The translations under genes were made by a program, and so were the position numbers. Below are positions 10,141-21,308 of a stretch of 64,000 nucleotides of DNA, in pieces (position 1 is the stretch's first letter; every line of letters starts with the position of its first letter). The DNA lies in assembly GCA_002077065.1 (NCBI GenBank), contig NAJO01000002.1, positions 124,001 to 188,000 of the forward strand, given 5' to 3'. The notes under the pieces were generated by a model. The model did not search any database. It had not been told where the DNA came from and saw only the letters and a list, made by a program, of their open reading frames with translations. Source of the DNA: Cryoendolithus antarcticus (Eukaryota > Ascomycota > Dothideomycetes > Cladosporiales > Cladosporiaceae).

Positions 10141-11342
10141 TCACACGCTTCCCACGAAGAAATCTGAACCCATGCCCTCGGGATGCGACTTCGGCGTGTA
10201 CGCGCTCGTAATCTGCAGTCCATTCGTCTGGCTAACACCGCCAGGCGTGATGGGACGGCTACCTGGCACGCTTGCCATGCCGACGCTTTCCACTCCGTCG
10301 GCGTCAGCATCGCCGCCCTCGAACCCGCTCCGACCATCCTCCATCCACCTCAGGCCATTGGCATACTCTTCGTCCGGGAAGACTTCACGAGCATACTCTT
10401 CGAGTCCTCGGTAGCCTTCCCAAATTCCTCGGGCTTCGCGTGGATACTCTAGTTCTGGTCCGAAGTAAGGTGCTCGCTCGTCACCTAGGGTCTCCTGGAG
10501 GATCGCGAGCTGTTCGCGGTAGCCAGAAGGAAGTGATACTTTGATGTCGATTTCGCCGTGCACGTAGCGGACTGGTCGACCGACACCGCGTGAGAAGCGG
10601 GCACACGCCTGAAGTGGCGTAAGACGCTCGAAAGCCATCGTTACCCTGTACTCTAGATTAGCAAAATGTCCGCTAATCGAATAGTAGCAATATCTTCTTA
10701 CCTTTGACCTTTCCAATGCGATGGACCCATCTTGAAAATCTGTAGCAAAGCCGGCCCAATATCGTGCTCAGCGTCAAGCCATGGCAGCGGATCGTTCGGA
10801 TGGAACGGTGCTTGCCACACGAAGCTGCCGTCATCCTGAAGCTCCATCTGGAATAGCGGGTAAGGTAGTGAGGTGAAATTGTTGTTGTAAATGCCAGTGT
10901 AGATGAAGGTAGCCGGTATGCCAAGTTGGCGGACATAATTCTCTATGGCGAATTTCGACGACCAGAGTGGTAGCGCCCTCCACTCACGTCCGAAGACTGA
11001 GTGATCCGGCATGCTGGAGTAGACATAGTGCGCAACTCCTGCTTTTTTCGCCGCGTCCGCGCAGGCCTTACCGATAGCGACCTCATCTCCCCAGTGGGTG
11101 GTGTTGATGAAAGCTATGCGCGCGCCAGCGAACAGTCGCGACAATAATGGCTTCAAGCCGGGTCCAGTAAGGTCTCCTTCGATCAGCTCGACATTTGGCA
11201 ACGATGCCAATTCCTCTGCGACAATACCCTCATTTGCCCGGACTTGAGCCCGAACGTGCCACCCGACAGCGCTCGCGACCCGGATGAAGGAAGCAGTCTG
11301 TCTTCCTGTCGAGTTGATAGTCGCAATGAGTTTTGTTGGCAT
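10141..11342 (-). CDS. NmrA-like NAD(P)-binding family protein
   Basis: The product is a 381-residue atypical SDR of the NmrA/HSCARG group. Members bind dinucleotides and often act as redox-sensing regulators rather than enzymes. The exons are 11342..10702 and 10645..10141, with a 56-bp intron (GTAAGA..TACAG) joining HWKGQR to VTMAFERL. The N terminus is a Rossmann start (KLIATINSTGRQTASFIRVA), followed by VELIEGDLTG, AFINTTHWGDE, VYSSMPDHS and LPLWSSKFAIENYVRQLGIPATFI. The nucleotide loop is NSTGRQTA rather than strict GxxGxxG, as usual for the family. The C-terminal about 70 residues are acidic and low in complexity. The target is unknown. Confidence 0.8.
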
Positions 11343-12862
11343 TACATGTATCGCATCGGTAGTGACAGTCGAAGAGTTTGATGTAATTATAAGGCTTTGA
11401 CGCAGATGTTGTTCGAAGTCTAGACCGCAATGTCTGACCCTGGTTCGATATGTCGACTTTTCTGCGGCGGCGGAGAGCAGTCCGGTAGAGTCGCAAGTAG
11501 CTGTCTGGAGCTTTGGTCGATCGCAATAATCTGCAGGAATTTCGCCGCAGGATGTGTGAATGCGTTGGTCGCAACGCTATCTGCTGCAAGGCGTAAGATC
11601 ATGGCCACCGATAAGAGCACACCGCACACTCACAATTGATTGGCTTTGACTTGGCTGCGTGCAGAAGCTCAGAGACAGTTTCTCGGTAAGACGGACGCGG
11701 AGGCGGAAGAGGGGAAGCAGAAAGGCAGTATATGCGTGGTCGCAATCTACTAGACAAGGTTGTTGCGTGCTCGAGGCGGGTGCATGAGGGCAGCTGATAG
11801 CATCTCTGACGGTAGCAGGATTGCTTGGGACGAGTTTTCGTTATCGGGTTGGGAAGTCGCTTTGGGCTAAAGGCGGAGTCCAAGGTTGATGATGCTTGGA
11901 AGGCGCACGTTGCACAACGCTGAACGCTCGTTGTTCGGTGTTTGTACGTAATGGCTGGTGGCTTGCAGATACTGCTGAAGGGTACAGGCTGTGCCGTCGA
12001 CTCCTACGCTCGTAAGCTCTCCACGGGACACGCGGTTGAATCTGGCGGTGGACAAGCGGTATGACCTCGATGGCATGTCCACTTGCCGGCTTCGGTGGTC
12101 AGTCGGCTGCCAATCCGACCTGCCTTGCTTCAGCGATCCTGGTGCCCACGAGGCGGGAGGTCCAGCATGCCTCGTGCGTGATCCCGAGGACGATAGAATC
12201 AATGGCAGGCGATAGGGGGCGCAATTCATCAAGGATGGTGCCTCACGAAACGAAACGCGAGACCCTCAGGCCCTCGCTTGCCGCATCGACCTGCCCTCGA
12301 AGCGGAAGCAAGGCCGTTGACGAACATCACGAAAATGCGGGGAGAATTGAAGCATTTTCTCCGGCCATCATGACGATGGAGACTCACTACGTACTCCAAT
12401 TGGTGCGCGAAGATCGAGAGCAGTAGCGTGCGATGCTTGCATACAACCCGCCAAGGAGGTATGCTTGGTGCAAGCTCGCGCAAGATTCTGCCTCTATGTC
12501 GTAAGGTGGGACCAATGTGTCAGCAACTCCAAGGCCCACCAACCGGGCACTCTGAATACGGTCACGCACACCCACTCCGCTCGCCAAGCACAACAGAGTT
12601 GGGACGTTGACATCCTATACCGCAAAGGCCCCTCCTTGCGCTCTATACATCTCCGTACATCTCCATGCGATGCACGTGGAGGACACGCAGTCAACCCCGA
12701 CAATGCTGCAGCCCGTGTCGATCATTATGGCAAGCTTTTGTGTGTGCTCCGAATTTCCTCCGCAAACAAACTTCGGTGCGTGCCGAAAGTCTACTTCATG
12801 GCTGGAGTGATGCCGAGTGTGGCGTGACTACTCACGCTGCTATATTGAGGGAGCTTGATGGC
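11343..12862. other. Long intergenic region without a supported gene
   Basis: About 1.5 kb lie between the NmrA-like start codon and the 3' end of the histone-chaperone gene. Many short frames overlap on both strands. None has recognisable domains or a credible intron chain. It should contain the NmrA-like promoter. Confidence 0.45.
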
Positions 12863-13945
12863 TCACGTCTTCCGCTTCTTACTCGGTGGCGCCCCTCCGC
12901 TGACAGATCTGCTCCCGTTGGGTTTACTGGCGCCGACAAGACCACGAATGTCGACTGGCGCATCCTCGTCGGCACTGTCCTCTTCATCGTCCATCTCCTC
13001 GAAGTCGACATCGCTCATGTCCTCCTGCTCCTGCGCTTGCGTGAAGTACTTGATCGCGCCTGGCCAGATGTCTTCGGCAAACGAGACTGCGATGTCTTCG
13101 CCAGCCTCGTGCACTTCGACCTCCTGATCATCATCGGCCAGCTCTTCATTCTCCAGGTCGGGAGCCTCAGGATCTGCACCATCTGACTTATCCTCACCCT
13201 TCGCCTCAGCGCGCTTTGCCTCTGCCTCGGCAGACTCCTCGGCACTGACATACCTTCTCGAGCTGACCCAGCCGAACCACGTGAAGAAAGATGTGTTCAT
13301 GCCGTTAGCATGCTCGACCTTCTTCTTCAGTGCAGTGTATTCTTGGAGTCCACGATTCTCGAAGTCACCGGTCTTCCTCCGTGCTTCGAACAACCGTGAA
13401 GCCATGCCTGTCAAACCCTCGGTCAAATCCTTGCCCGTTTTCCAGCGGATATTGACCGGCTCTGAGACTAGTCCAGACCAGCCATCCTTCGCTCGTCGAT
13501 GCCAGAATGACTTCTCTAGCACCGTATCCTCGAAGTCGTCATTCGCCTTGAACTCAAACCTAAGCTTGAAGCTGCGTGGGTTCTCCCCAGATCCCGCACT
13601 ATCGGGGCCGGATTCAGCAGCAATTCCAGGCCGTGTGACTTCGAAACTCGTGAGATTTTCGACTAAGATTTGTGAGTCCTTCGGCTGGATAAACTGATCT
13701 ATTTCTTGGGGCGCTTGTTCGATCACAAGTGGCCAGAAATTCGGGATCTTCGCGATCACCGCAGCGCGTTTTGTGTACACAGGCGTAGATAGAGCGTACT
13801 GTTTGCGGACTATATGGCTTTAGCTGCTGTCTTCGCCAACGAACGCGATCAATAGCTCACTCATTTCCGTGTCAATTTCCTCGAATGCATCCTCGATCGC
13901 AGCGAGCTCTTCATAAGTCGCAGACGGTGTTTCTTGGTCTGCCAT
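12863..13945 (-). CDS. NAP-family histone chaperone (SET/Vps75-like)
   Basis: The product has 343 residues and belongs to the nucleosome-assembly-protein fold. Members bind H3-H4 or H2A-H2B and, for Vps75, support Rtt109 acetylation. The exons are 13945..13861 and 13809..12863, with a 51-bp intron (GTGAGC..TATAG). Exon 1 supplies the dimerisation helix (EELAAIEDAFEEIDTEMI). The joined sequence runs RKQYALSTPVYTKRAAVIAKIPNFW, the classic SET/Vps75 earmuff entry. Then come FEDTVLEKSFW and an HANGMNTSFFTWFGWVS segment. The C terminus is a long acidic stretch (SDVDFEEMDDEEDSADED) followed by a basic PSKKRKT end, a probable nuclear signal. The IPNFW..FFTWF pattern favours SET/Vps75 over Nap1. Confidence 0.87.
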
Positions 13946-14548
13946 GATGCTACGAGGCTGTCTTTATCGAGATAGGGGCTAACAATACTGTGGTATGATG
14001 AGTAAAAGATGGTAATCGATCTGTCGCAAGACGCTGGAACTCGTCGCCAATTAAAACTACTGCAGACAGCGACAAAGTACGCTACGTCACTCTAGTATAG
14101 GGCATCGGAACGGCGCGTGACCCGCGTAGCTCCCGCCACTTGACTCAGTCATCTCATCTAAATATCCACCAGAACCCTCTCTTCAGTACGTCCTTCACTC
14201 TGTGTCGCTTCCAGACATCATGGTCCAACATTCTGTCATAAGGTAGTATCTGAATCCTTAGTCTTGCACACTCACATAGTCGCTGAAGAGCACGGACAAC
14301 CTGGAAGTGTCCGTAGGATGTTGGAGCTATCAATGCGCGCTGCAGGTAGGACCTTCGAGATCTTGCATGATCCAACTTCATTTCCTTTGTCTCCATACTT
14401 CTGTGCCTTACTATGAAATTTGCTGCGGACTCTAGCTTCTTCTCCGCCGTTCACCACAGATTTCATGTAGGTGCTCGTATTAGTGTGCGTCACATCGCTA
14501 CACCCCTTAATCCCTCCGGCATCTTGACTACCTTACCTGACTGAAATC
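13946..14548. promoter_or_regulatory. Divergent intergenic region
   Basis: About 600 bp between two divergent start codons (histone chaperone and the 14549 gene); it must contain both promoters. No gene seen. Confidence 0.5.
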
Positions 14549-15877
14549 ATGGGTGGAGGCGCTTTCGCACAGGCAGAGGCGCCGAACGCCGTTCTCTTCC
14601 GCATGCCACGCATGACAATTGAGCAGTACGGTCACCTTCGAGATGTGTACACAGCACGTCTGAACGCATGCTCAACGCCCGGCCACGTGAAGCCCCTCAT
14701 AGATGCCCCCGAGAAGCAAGACTATGGCGATATTGACTTCCATCTGATCACCACGCAGCATACCGACTGGGCGGGTGTAGCCTCCGCAATAGGCGCAACA
14801 GCGTTCCTGGATCGTGGGAGCACTGCAATACAGAAGTGCTCATTCGCTGTTGCGCTCGACGGCGACCGATCAAATCAGCCTCCTGTAGAATACACGCTCT
14901 ACCACGCCAGCAAGGCACGCCAGCATCCACAAGCTACAGACTTGACGGAAGGCGATTACGCTCAAATCGACGTTGAGACTGTTCCGCCAGAGCTCGAGAA
15001 GTGGCGCAGCTTCTACGACGCTTATGGCGATTTGTCCGGTATCATAGGCTACACTACGACTAAGTTTGGCTTTTCAATCTGCGACAAGGGACTACGTCTA
15101 CGACTACAAGAGTTTGACGATGCCAGCAAGCCGGAGTGGTCACACTTCAAGCCCGTAGTCGATGAAGGACGGATCATGCTATCAAGTGACGTGGATCAAG
15201 TTCTTGACTTCCTCGGACTCTCGGTCAAACGCTATCATGAAGGCTTCACCATGATGGGAGAAGTCTTCAGCTGGACGATGGACTGCCGCATGGTATCTGG
15301 TCCACTGGGTGAGCTCTGGAAGAAAGAAGCCAAGACGTACAAACTCAAAGCCAACCGAAGCATGTTCCTGGACTTTTTCGAGACCTATCTTCCGGCACAC
15401 TTAGCACCCACGGAATCGTCAATCACTCCTGCATCTTCCGACCAAACTTCCCCAATCCGCACCCACCGTGCCACACTCCTTACAGAAGCCCTACGGCACT
15501 TCAACAAGACCTCCGAATACACAGCCCTCCACACCACCTTCCTCCACACGCGTCGCATAGCCTCAGCAACCCATTTCCTCCGCCCAATCCTCGCTTCAGC
15601 AACAGGAAAATCCGGCTCCTCGCTTACTGAGCTCCTTCGGGCAATGCGGCGGCATTGCGCCTTCCGCGACGGTGAGATTGTGGTATTGGAGCAGAGGGTC
15701 GGGGATGCGGAGACAGAGCTTGGAAGTTTCGTGGAGGAGGTAGTAAGTGATGGGAAAGCAGTGACGGTGAGGTTGAAGGACGAGGCGAAAGTGAGGAAGT
15801 GGATTGCTAGTGGTGGATTGGCGGAAGTCAAGGAACGTGAACGGAGAGCGATGAAAGAAGGGAGAGGAGAGGTGTGA
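14549..15877 (+). CDS. Uncharacterised conserved fungal protein with nucleotidyltransferase-like start
   Basis: A single-exon gene of 442 residues that I cannot name. It begins MGGGAFAQ..APNAVLFRMPRM, and about 45 residues later has EKQDYGDIDFHLIT. A Gly-containing start followed by a D.D strand recalls the nucleotidyltransferase fold, but this is a resemblance only. The middle part (YGDLSGIIGYTTTKFGFSICDKGLRLRL, then SSDVDQVLDFLGL..YHEGF and FSWTMDC) looks globular and well conserved. The C-terminal about 60 residues are charged and probably helical. No signal peptide or membrane segment is visible. The start has ATCATGG context at 14549. Confidence 0.7.
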   Translation: MGGGAFAQAEAPNAVLFRMPRMTIEQYGHLRDVYTARLNACSTPGHVKPLIDAPEKQDYGDIDFHLITTQHTDWAGVASAIGATAFLDRGSTAIQKCSFAVALDGDRSNQPPVEYTLYHASKARQHPQATDLTEGDYAQIDVETVPPELEKWRSFYDAYGDLSGIIGYTTTKFGFSICDKGLRLRLQEFDDASKPEWSHFKPVVDEGRIMLSSDVDQVLDFLGLSVKRYHEGFTMMGEVFSWTMDCRMVSGPLGELWKKEAKTYKLKANRSMFLDFFETYLPAHLAPTESSITPASSDQTSPIRTHRATLLTEALRHFNKTSEYTALHTTFLHTRRIASATHFLRPILASATGKSGSSLTELLRAMRRHCAFRDGEIVVLEQRVGDAETELGSFVEEVVSDGKAVTVRLKDEAKVRKWIASGGLAEVKERERRAMKEGRGEV

Positions 15878-16143
15878 GGTTACCCGCGATCGAGAGCGTA
15901 CGTAGGGCCGTACAACCCTCAGTCTACTGCACTGCCTTCGTCTGGCCCTGACCCTTGTGAGCTACGGGGAAACAAACTCGAGAGCTAGGTCCAGAAGATC
16001 AGCAAAGTGGAATGCACGATGACCGCACGGCAGAGGCATTACGGATTTGACCCGCCATCAGTGGGCAAGTTGCTGTTCGAGCTTTCTCTTGCGATGTAGT
16101 GTAGAGTATCATCAATCTTACCCGCTGTCTACGATCTATGATT

Positions 16144-19100
16144 CTACAGTTTCGACCCAAGCTCTTCAAACTCGCTCAGCTCTCTGACCGCAGTAGCGCC
16201 TTGACTAACAGGCAGACTCGCCTTCCAAGCCCTAACGTCTTCAATGATCACCGTCTTGCTCTTCTCTCCTTCCTTGCCCTCACCATCAGCGATAACCTGC
16301 TGCGTCTTCGCATCACCATTCGTTCCGGCCGTGGCGTTGATGCCGAGCGAAGGCAAGATTTGGGATAGCGCCGCTTGGCCTTGCGTCGTGATAGCGCTAA
16401 TCTGCTCCTCCGCCATCTTTGCCCCATCCCGCAAATAGCTCGTAACGCTCTTCACGATCTCGGGCACGGCGTTGCCATCATCGAGCTTGAGACTCTCGAA
16501 TTGCTTCGCTAGCGCCTTCTCGTCTACACTCACGCCGAGCTGCGTGAGTAGTTGACTGAGCGTAGAGGTGAGCTTCTCGCGCTGTTCGTCAGGGGTGGAG
16601 GTGGTAATGGCAGTGGCTGGAGAGGAGGCTTGCGCAACGAGGTACACGGTTGCTTTTGCGCGCGAGGGAGAGGTGGGGAGGAAGTACTCGCGGAAGAAGG
16701 CGAGAATGTCGGCGTGGGTTAGAGGCTCGATGTGCTCGACGTCGCGGGAGACTGAGAATTTTGTTAGTATTCCTGATCAACATTAGGACAATTGGAACAA
16801 TTGTGAGACGTACCAAGATCGAAATCGAAAGTCTCGCCCGAGATGTGGAACCACAGCCTATCAGCCTCCTGCTCCAAATTCTTCAACTTCTCTAAGCGCT
16901 TATTAATCAAGCCGACGCGGTGTTTCTCGAACTCGTCTTGTGCCATGTTCGCCAGCGTCGCCTCAAACTCGGTCAAGAAGGCTTCGATCCGGCCTTCCAG
17001 GTACTCGCAGTCCCGCTCGCTTTGTATGATCACGCGGAAGCCTTGCACGGTGTTGTACGTCACTGCATGGCTGCCGACGACGTAGCCGAGCTGCTGCTTC
17101 GTGCGTAGGGTGTCAAAGACGGGCTCGTCTAGAATCTGCGATAAGAGGAGCAACTTAGCGCGCTGCTCGCGATCGGACGTCAGGCCAACATGCAGGATGT
17201 AGTCAATGCAGTGGTTGATGTTCTCCGGGTTCGCCAGCGTCCTGCTCCACCTGTAATCTGCGCCCTTCGGCAACACAACCGCGCGTTTTGGCTGCCACTG
17301 GCTCGGCGGCAGGCGTCGTGGATTCAGCGTCTTCTCGACCAAACTCGTAAGCTGCAGTGCGTCCTCCTTATACAGATTGCCCTGCACCAGCATCTCAATG
17401 TGCATCTGCCGCAGGATCTGCGGGTACCAAGCCCTCACATCCGCAGCCGTGATCGAAGGCAACTCCTCAAGGAGCTCAAACATCGTCCAACCTCTTGCTT
17501 GCGACAGCCAGCGACTGTACGCGCCTGCTTGCCTAAAGGGCTCAGACCACTCAAAGTTACGGAGATTGCGAGTCATGCGCTCTTTGATGATGGCGAAGCG
17601 ATCGTCTTTCACTTCTAGATCTCGCATCGAGACGAGGACTTTCTCGAGGAGCACAGCGGCTTTGTCGTTGTAGCCACCGATGTGCACGTCTAGCCCTACG
17701 GTTGGGGCGCCGAGACCGTAGGAGAGGCCTGCAAGATCGGCGTCGTAGGTGTACTCGGCTAGACTGTCGTCCACGAGCTCTTTGAAGAAGGTCGTCATTA
17801 GCGTGGTGAAGGGCGAGACGTTCGTGATGGGGTTCCGGAGACAGAGATGGATATTTGCTTTAGGCACCCAGAATTGGTCGTCTTTCTTCCACCAGGTGCG
17901 GACATTGGCGTCGTTGCGGATGAGTTTGGGCGTTGTGGTGGGCTTGAGGACTTCTTTCTTCTCGACGTCAAGTCGTTGAGGTACGAATTCATTCTTGCCT
18001 GGTAGGTGCAGCTCTGAAATCTTCGAGCCGCCCTTGCCTGCGGCAATTTTTCTCAGCTCATCTCTGTACTCCGCTGGGAGATCGGCAGTCTTGTACTCGG
18101 TCCCATACCACTGTTCCTTGAGCGGCCAGTCGCCAGGGTACTCCTTGCTCACAACAGTCAACATGAAGTTATCCGGATCGATCGCCTTCAAACCCGTCTG
18201 AATGGCCTCCGGATTGAACTCCCTGATCAGGATCTGCGCACTCAACAGCTGATCCCTCGGAAACGGCTGCTGCATGACTGCACTCAAATAGCTTGTCGTC
18301 CTACTGGCAGGCGCCTTCTGCTGATACTTGAACTTCACCTCATTAAGCTTCTTCATCTCGTCCACAATCCACTCTTGCGGCTTGCCCTCTTTCAATAGCG
18401 CGACGTACTGGAAGAACACCTTCACTACCTCTCGATAGCTCTTTAGTCCCTCCTCTGTCAGGTTGACTGTCACATAAAACAGCGCGCTACCGGGACACAT
18501 GCCATGTGCGCCAGAACTCAGACTGTTCGCCCAGCCCTTTGCTTTGATGTACGCGAGGATGCTGCCCGGTCCCTCGTGTCCTAGTAAGTGACTGATGTAG
18601 TGTCCTGGCTTGGACGCATACAGTTTGTCCTCGTCCGGGTATGGGAAGACCAGCTCCAGACTTCGCTTGTCCATCACGGGCTTGACGAAGACTTCCGAGC
18701 CCAGCATCTTGTCTTCGTAGATCGAGATCCCGTCCCATCTGTTCTGCGGCAGGTTCTGGTCTTCGACGTCCGAGAACAATTCACAGACCCATTTCTCGAG
18801 CTCGTCCAAGCTTTCTCTTCCCAGTAAGACAAGCTTCATGCGATTTGCCGAGTAATTCCTCTTGTAAAAACCAATGAACTCATCTCTTATCTTCACACCT
18901 CGTGCCAGTGGCTTGTCATGTAGTGTGTCGTAATTCCCAGTCGCGAATCTGTTGTATGGATGTGTCTTGCTCGCCATGCTCCTGCCTAGCTGTAGCATCC
19001 GCCAGTTGTCACTTTGAAGGTTCTTCTTGTTCTCTGAGTCCACTGCCCGAAGCTCGCGATCAAGTGTGTCGGCATCGAAGAGCGGGTTGACGAAGAATTG

Positions 19101-19884
19101 GGAGAATCGATCGAGAGCTCCGTACAGAGGTGAGTTCTCTTTCGAGACTGGCAATACCGAACGACTGCTGTTCGCTGATGTGCCGGGACTATTCGATGTG
19201 GAGGAGGCGGAGACTTCAAAGTAGTAGTTTGTTGATGTCTCGGCTGTGTAGGCATTTGAGCTGCCGCCGTACTTGGTCAGGTAGGAGGCGTATTCGTTCT
19301 CGCCTGGGTACTATTCAGCGCTCGTCAGTCCTGTTCCATCTTCATCGCGCGGAACTTGTCCAACGCACCTTCTTGGTCCCCATAAACAGCGCATGCTCGA
19401 CCGCATGTGCAATACCAGGCATGTCTGCGCTGTCTGAGAAGCTCCCGACGTTAACGTCCATTGCGGCCGAAGCCTTGTCGGTGTCGGCATCGTGTATGAG
19501 GAGAGCTTCTAGTTGATTGGGCAATTTGATCACTCGATATTGGCGATCATCGAGCAGGCCTTTCTCGAGATTCGCGGCGAGCTCGACCGCTGGGCGACTG
19601 CTGATCGATTCAGCCATGTTGCGCGGTATGTGAGATGTAGAGAAACAGCGAGAGGGTTGCGAGCTGGAAGTGAATGGTCTGAAAGATGCTGGAAGAGACC
19701 GGTGTAGATGGCCACGTGAGGCAGCACTCTGGCGCAGCGAGGGCTGACGTTGACAAAGTTGCCTCTGAGATGACGACGAGGATGTAGCAAAGGGCGACAG
19801 AGAAGTGACTCTTACTCTCGTTTGGCCCAGGGCAGAAATGCAACAAAGGCCTGGAGCACCGACCGCATTCCGTACTGCGGGCAT
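16144..19884 (-). CDS. STE23: M16 metalloprotease, insulysin / Ste23 type
   Basis: The product is a 1206-residue zinc metalloprotease of the insulin-degrading-enzyme family. In yeast, Ste23 processes a-factor precursor, and related proteases clear mitochondrial peptides. The exons are 19884..19369, 19310..16814 and 16751..16144, with introns of 58 and 62 bp. The inverted zinc motif H-A-V-E-H falls at residues 160-164 (PGIAHAVEHALFMGTKK), and a downstream acidic helix (ELRAVDSENKKN) supplies the third ligand. Four M16 modules follow, with PGSILAYIKAKGWANSL and the late RTKQQLGYVV segment typical of insulysins. The first about 90 residues are Ser/Arg-rich with few acids, like a mitochondrial presequence. 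A second in-frame Met (MAESISS) follows that segment and would give a presequence-free form. About 100 C-terminal residues extend past the usual end. Confidence 0.92.
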
Positions 19885-21308
19885 AGGAGGTGTGATGTGA
19901 AGTAAGGTGTTTGCAAGCTGCCGTCAGACAATAGCATGGGCACCTTGATGGACTAGCGCAGAGTCGATGACGGTAATGGAATTGATGAACATTCGCTGTA
20001 AGTTGATGATGCCAGGTAATCTGATCAATCAATTGCAAGAGTACGTTTGAGCTCCCTTCTCGCATTCAATGACATTTGACAGGTGCTACGGCAGTAGGTA
20101 GTGGTCGTCTGTCTGCGTATAGAGTGTGCCACAGGGTAAGCGACATGAACAGCACTTCGGTGATTGACGACCGTGGAGACTGAGGAAACATTTGGTGACA
20201 AGAGGGTAAGACGTGATTGCTGGCAGGGAGCTGTGTCGAGACCCCAGCCAGTCGCAACTATGGCTTGGTTCGATAAGGGCAGTCGAGGCAATCGAAGCCA
20301 CAACTCTGGTCCATCTACGTTCCATTGCTCCTTGATCACCCGACATGCTCGTCGTAGAAGTCATGCGGGCGTCCTTATCGCCTTCAACCCCACTAGGTTG
20401 CATTGCCCCGATACCGACAATTCGCCATCAAGGTCAGCAGTCGGACCTGGGAGATACTGGAGCTGTATGCTGGGTTAGATCGCACTCATACGCGGTAGCA
20501 ATCGACTCATGTTACGATCTATGTAATGTTCTTGGTTGATATGCGAATGGTTGCGATAAGCAGGGAGATGGAGCACAGGGCAGGAGCTCTCGGTCCCAGC
20601 GTTTCACGTCATCTCGTACCTCGAGGCTTGATGTGATCAGCAAGCAGCTACTCTTCCTACACGATCGTTCTTGTGTGTGCCAACAAGAGTGTTTGCCAGT
20701 GTGCAAGTCAGTTATATCTATCTGTGATAATCCTTCACTGCTACTGTTCACGTTCAACTCCCACACCTCTCACACCGATCAAGTGTAGCCGCCTAAGTCA
20801 CCGCTCTCGCCTCGGCCAACTGCCCAACATCTCAACCCAATCTTGGACTAATCAATCTACCAAACCTCAGGACTGCAGCTGCGACCTTCGATTAGGCAAT
20901 TTGTACGCCAACAATCCAACAGATCAAACGAAGACGAAGCAGATGCCTCCAGACTAGTGCCAAGTCCGCCGAGAGTACCTCCCCCTCATCTCCGCCCTGG
21001 AGACCACGGGCAACCCCGACACCACTTCCCCATTCACCACCGACCATCCATCCGCCCTGTCCAGTCCCAACACTCTTCCAGCATCAGAACCTACAGCACC
21101 CCAACCTACCGATCTCGATCAACCCAATAATCCTTCCTACGACGAGGCTGACGCTATCGACCCTTCCACTCGGCCGCGAAAGCGACGCCGTAGCTTGACA
21201 CCAGTGTACGATATTGAGACGCCAGCGCGGGAGGCAGAAAGTACCCCAAAGCAACGCCGGAAGCGGGTTCGCGCTTCCGGACCAGCCACTCCCACCATAG
21301 GTCAAGAC
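19885..21308. other. Divergent intergenic region and probable 5' part of the WDR26 gene
   Basis: The left part lies upstream of the STE23 gene. From 20958 to 21308 the + strand is open in frame with the WDR26 gene and looks coding (REYLPLISALETT, then RPRKRRRSLTPVYDIETP), but no start codon is joined to it. An ATG at 20943 in the same frame meets TAG at 20955. An unseen upstream exon is therefore possible. Confidence 0.5.

Noticed and set aside
9099..10337. 412-codon open frame on the minus strand opposite the AlkB-like gene
   Set aside because: No domains, biased composition, and it overlaps a convincing gene; an antisense shadow.
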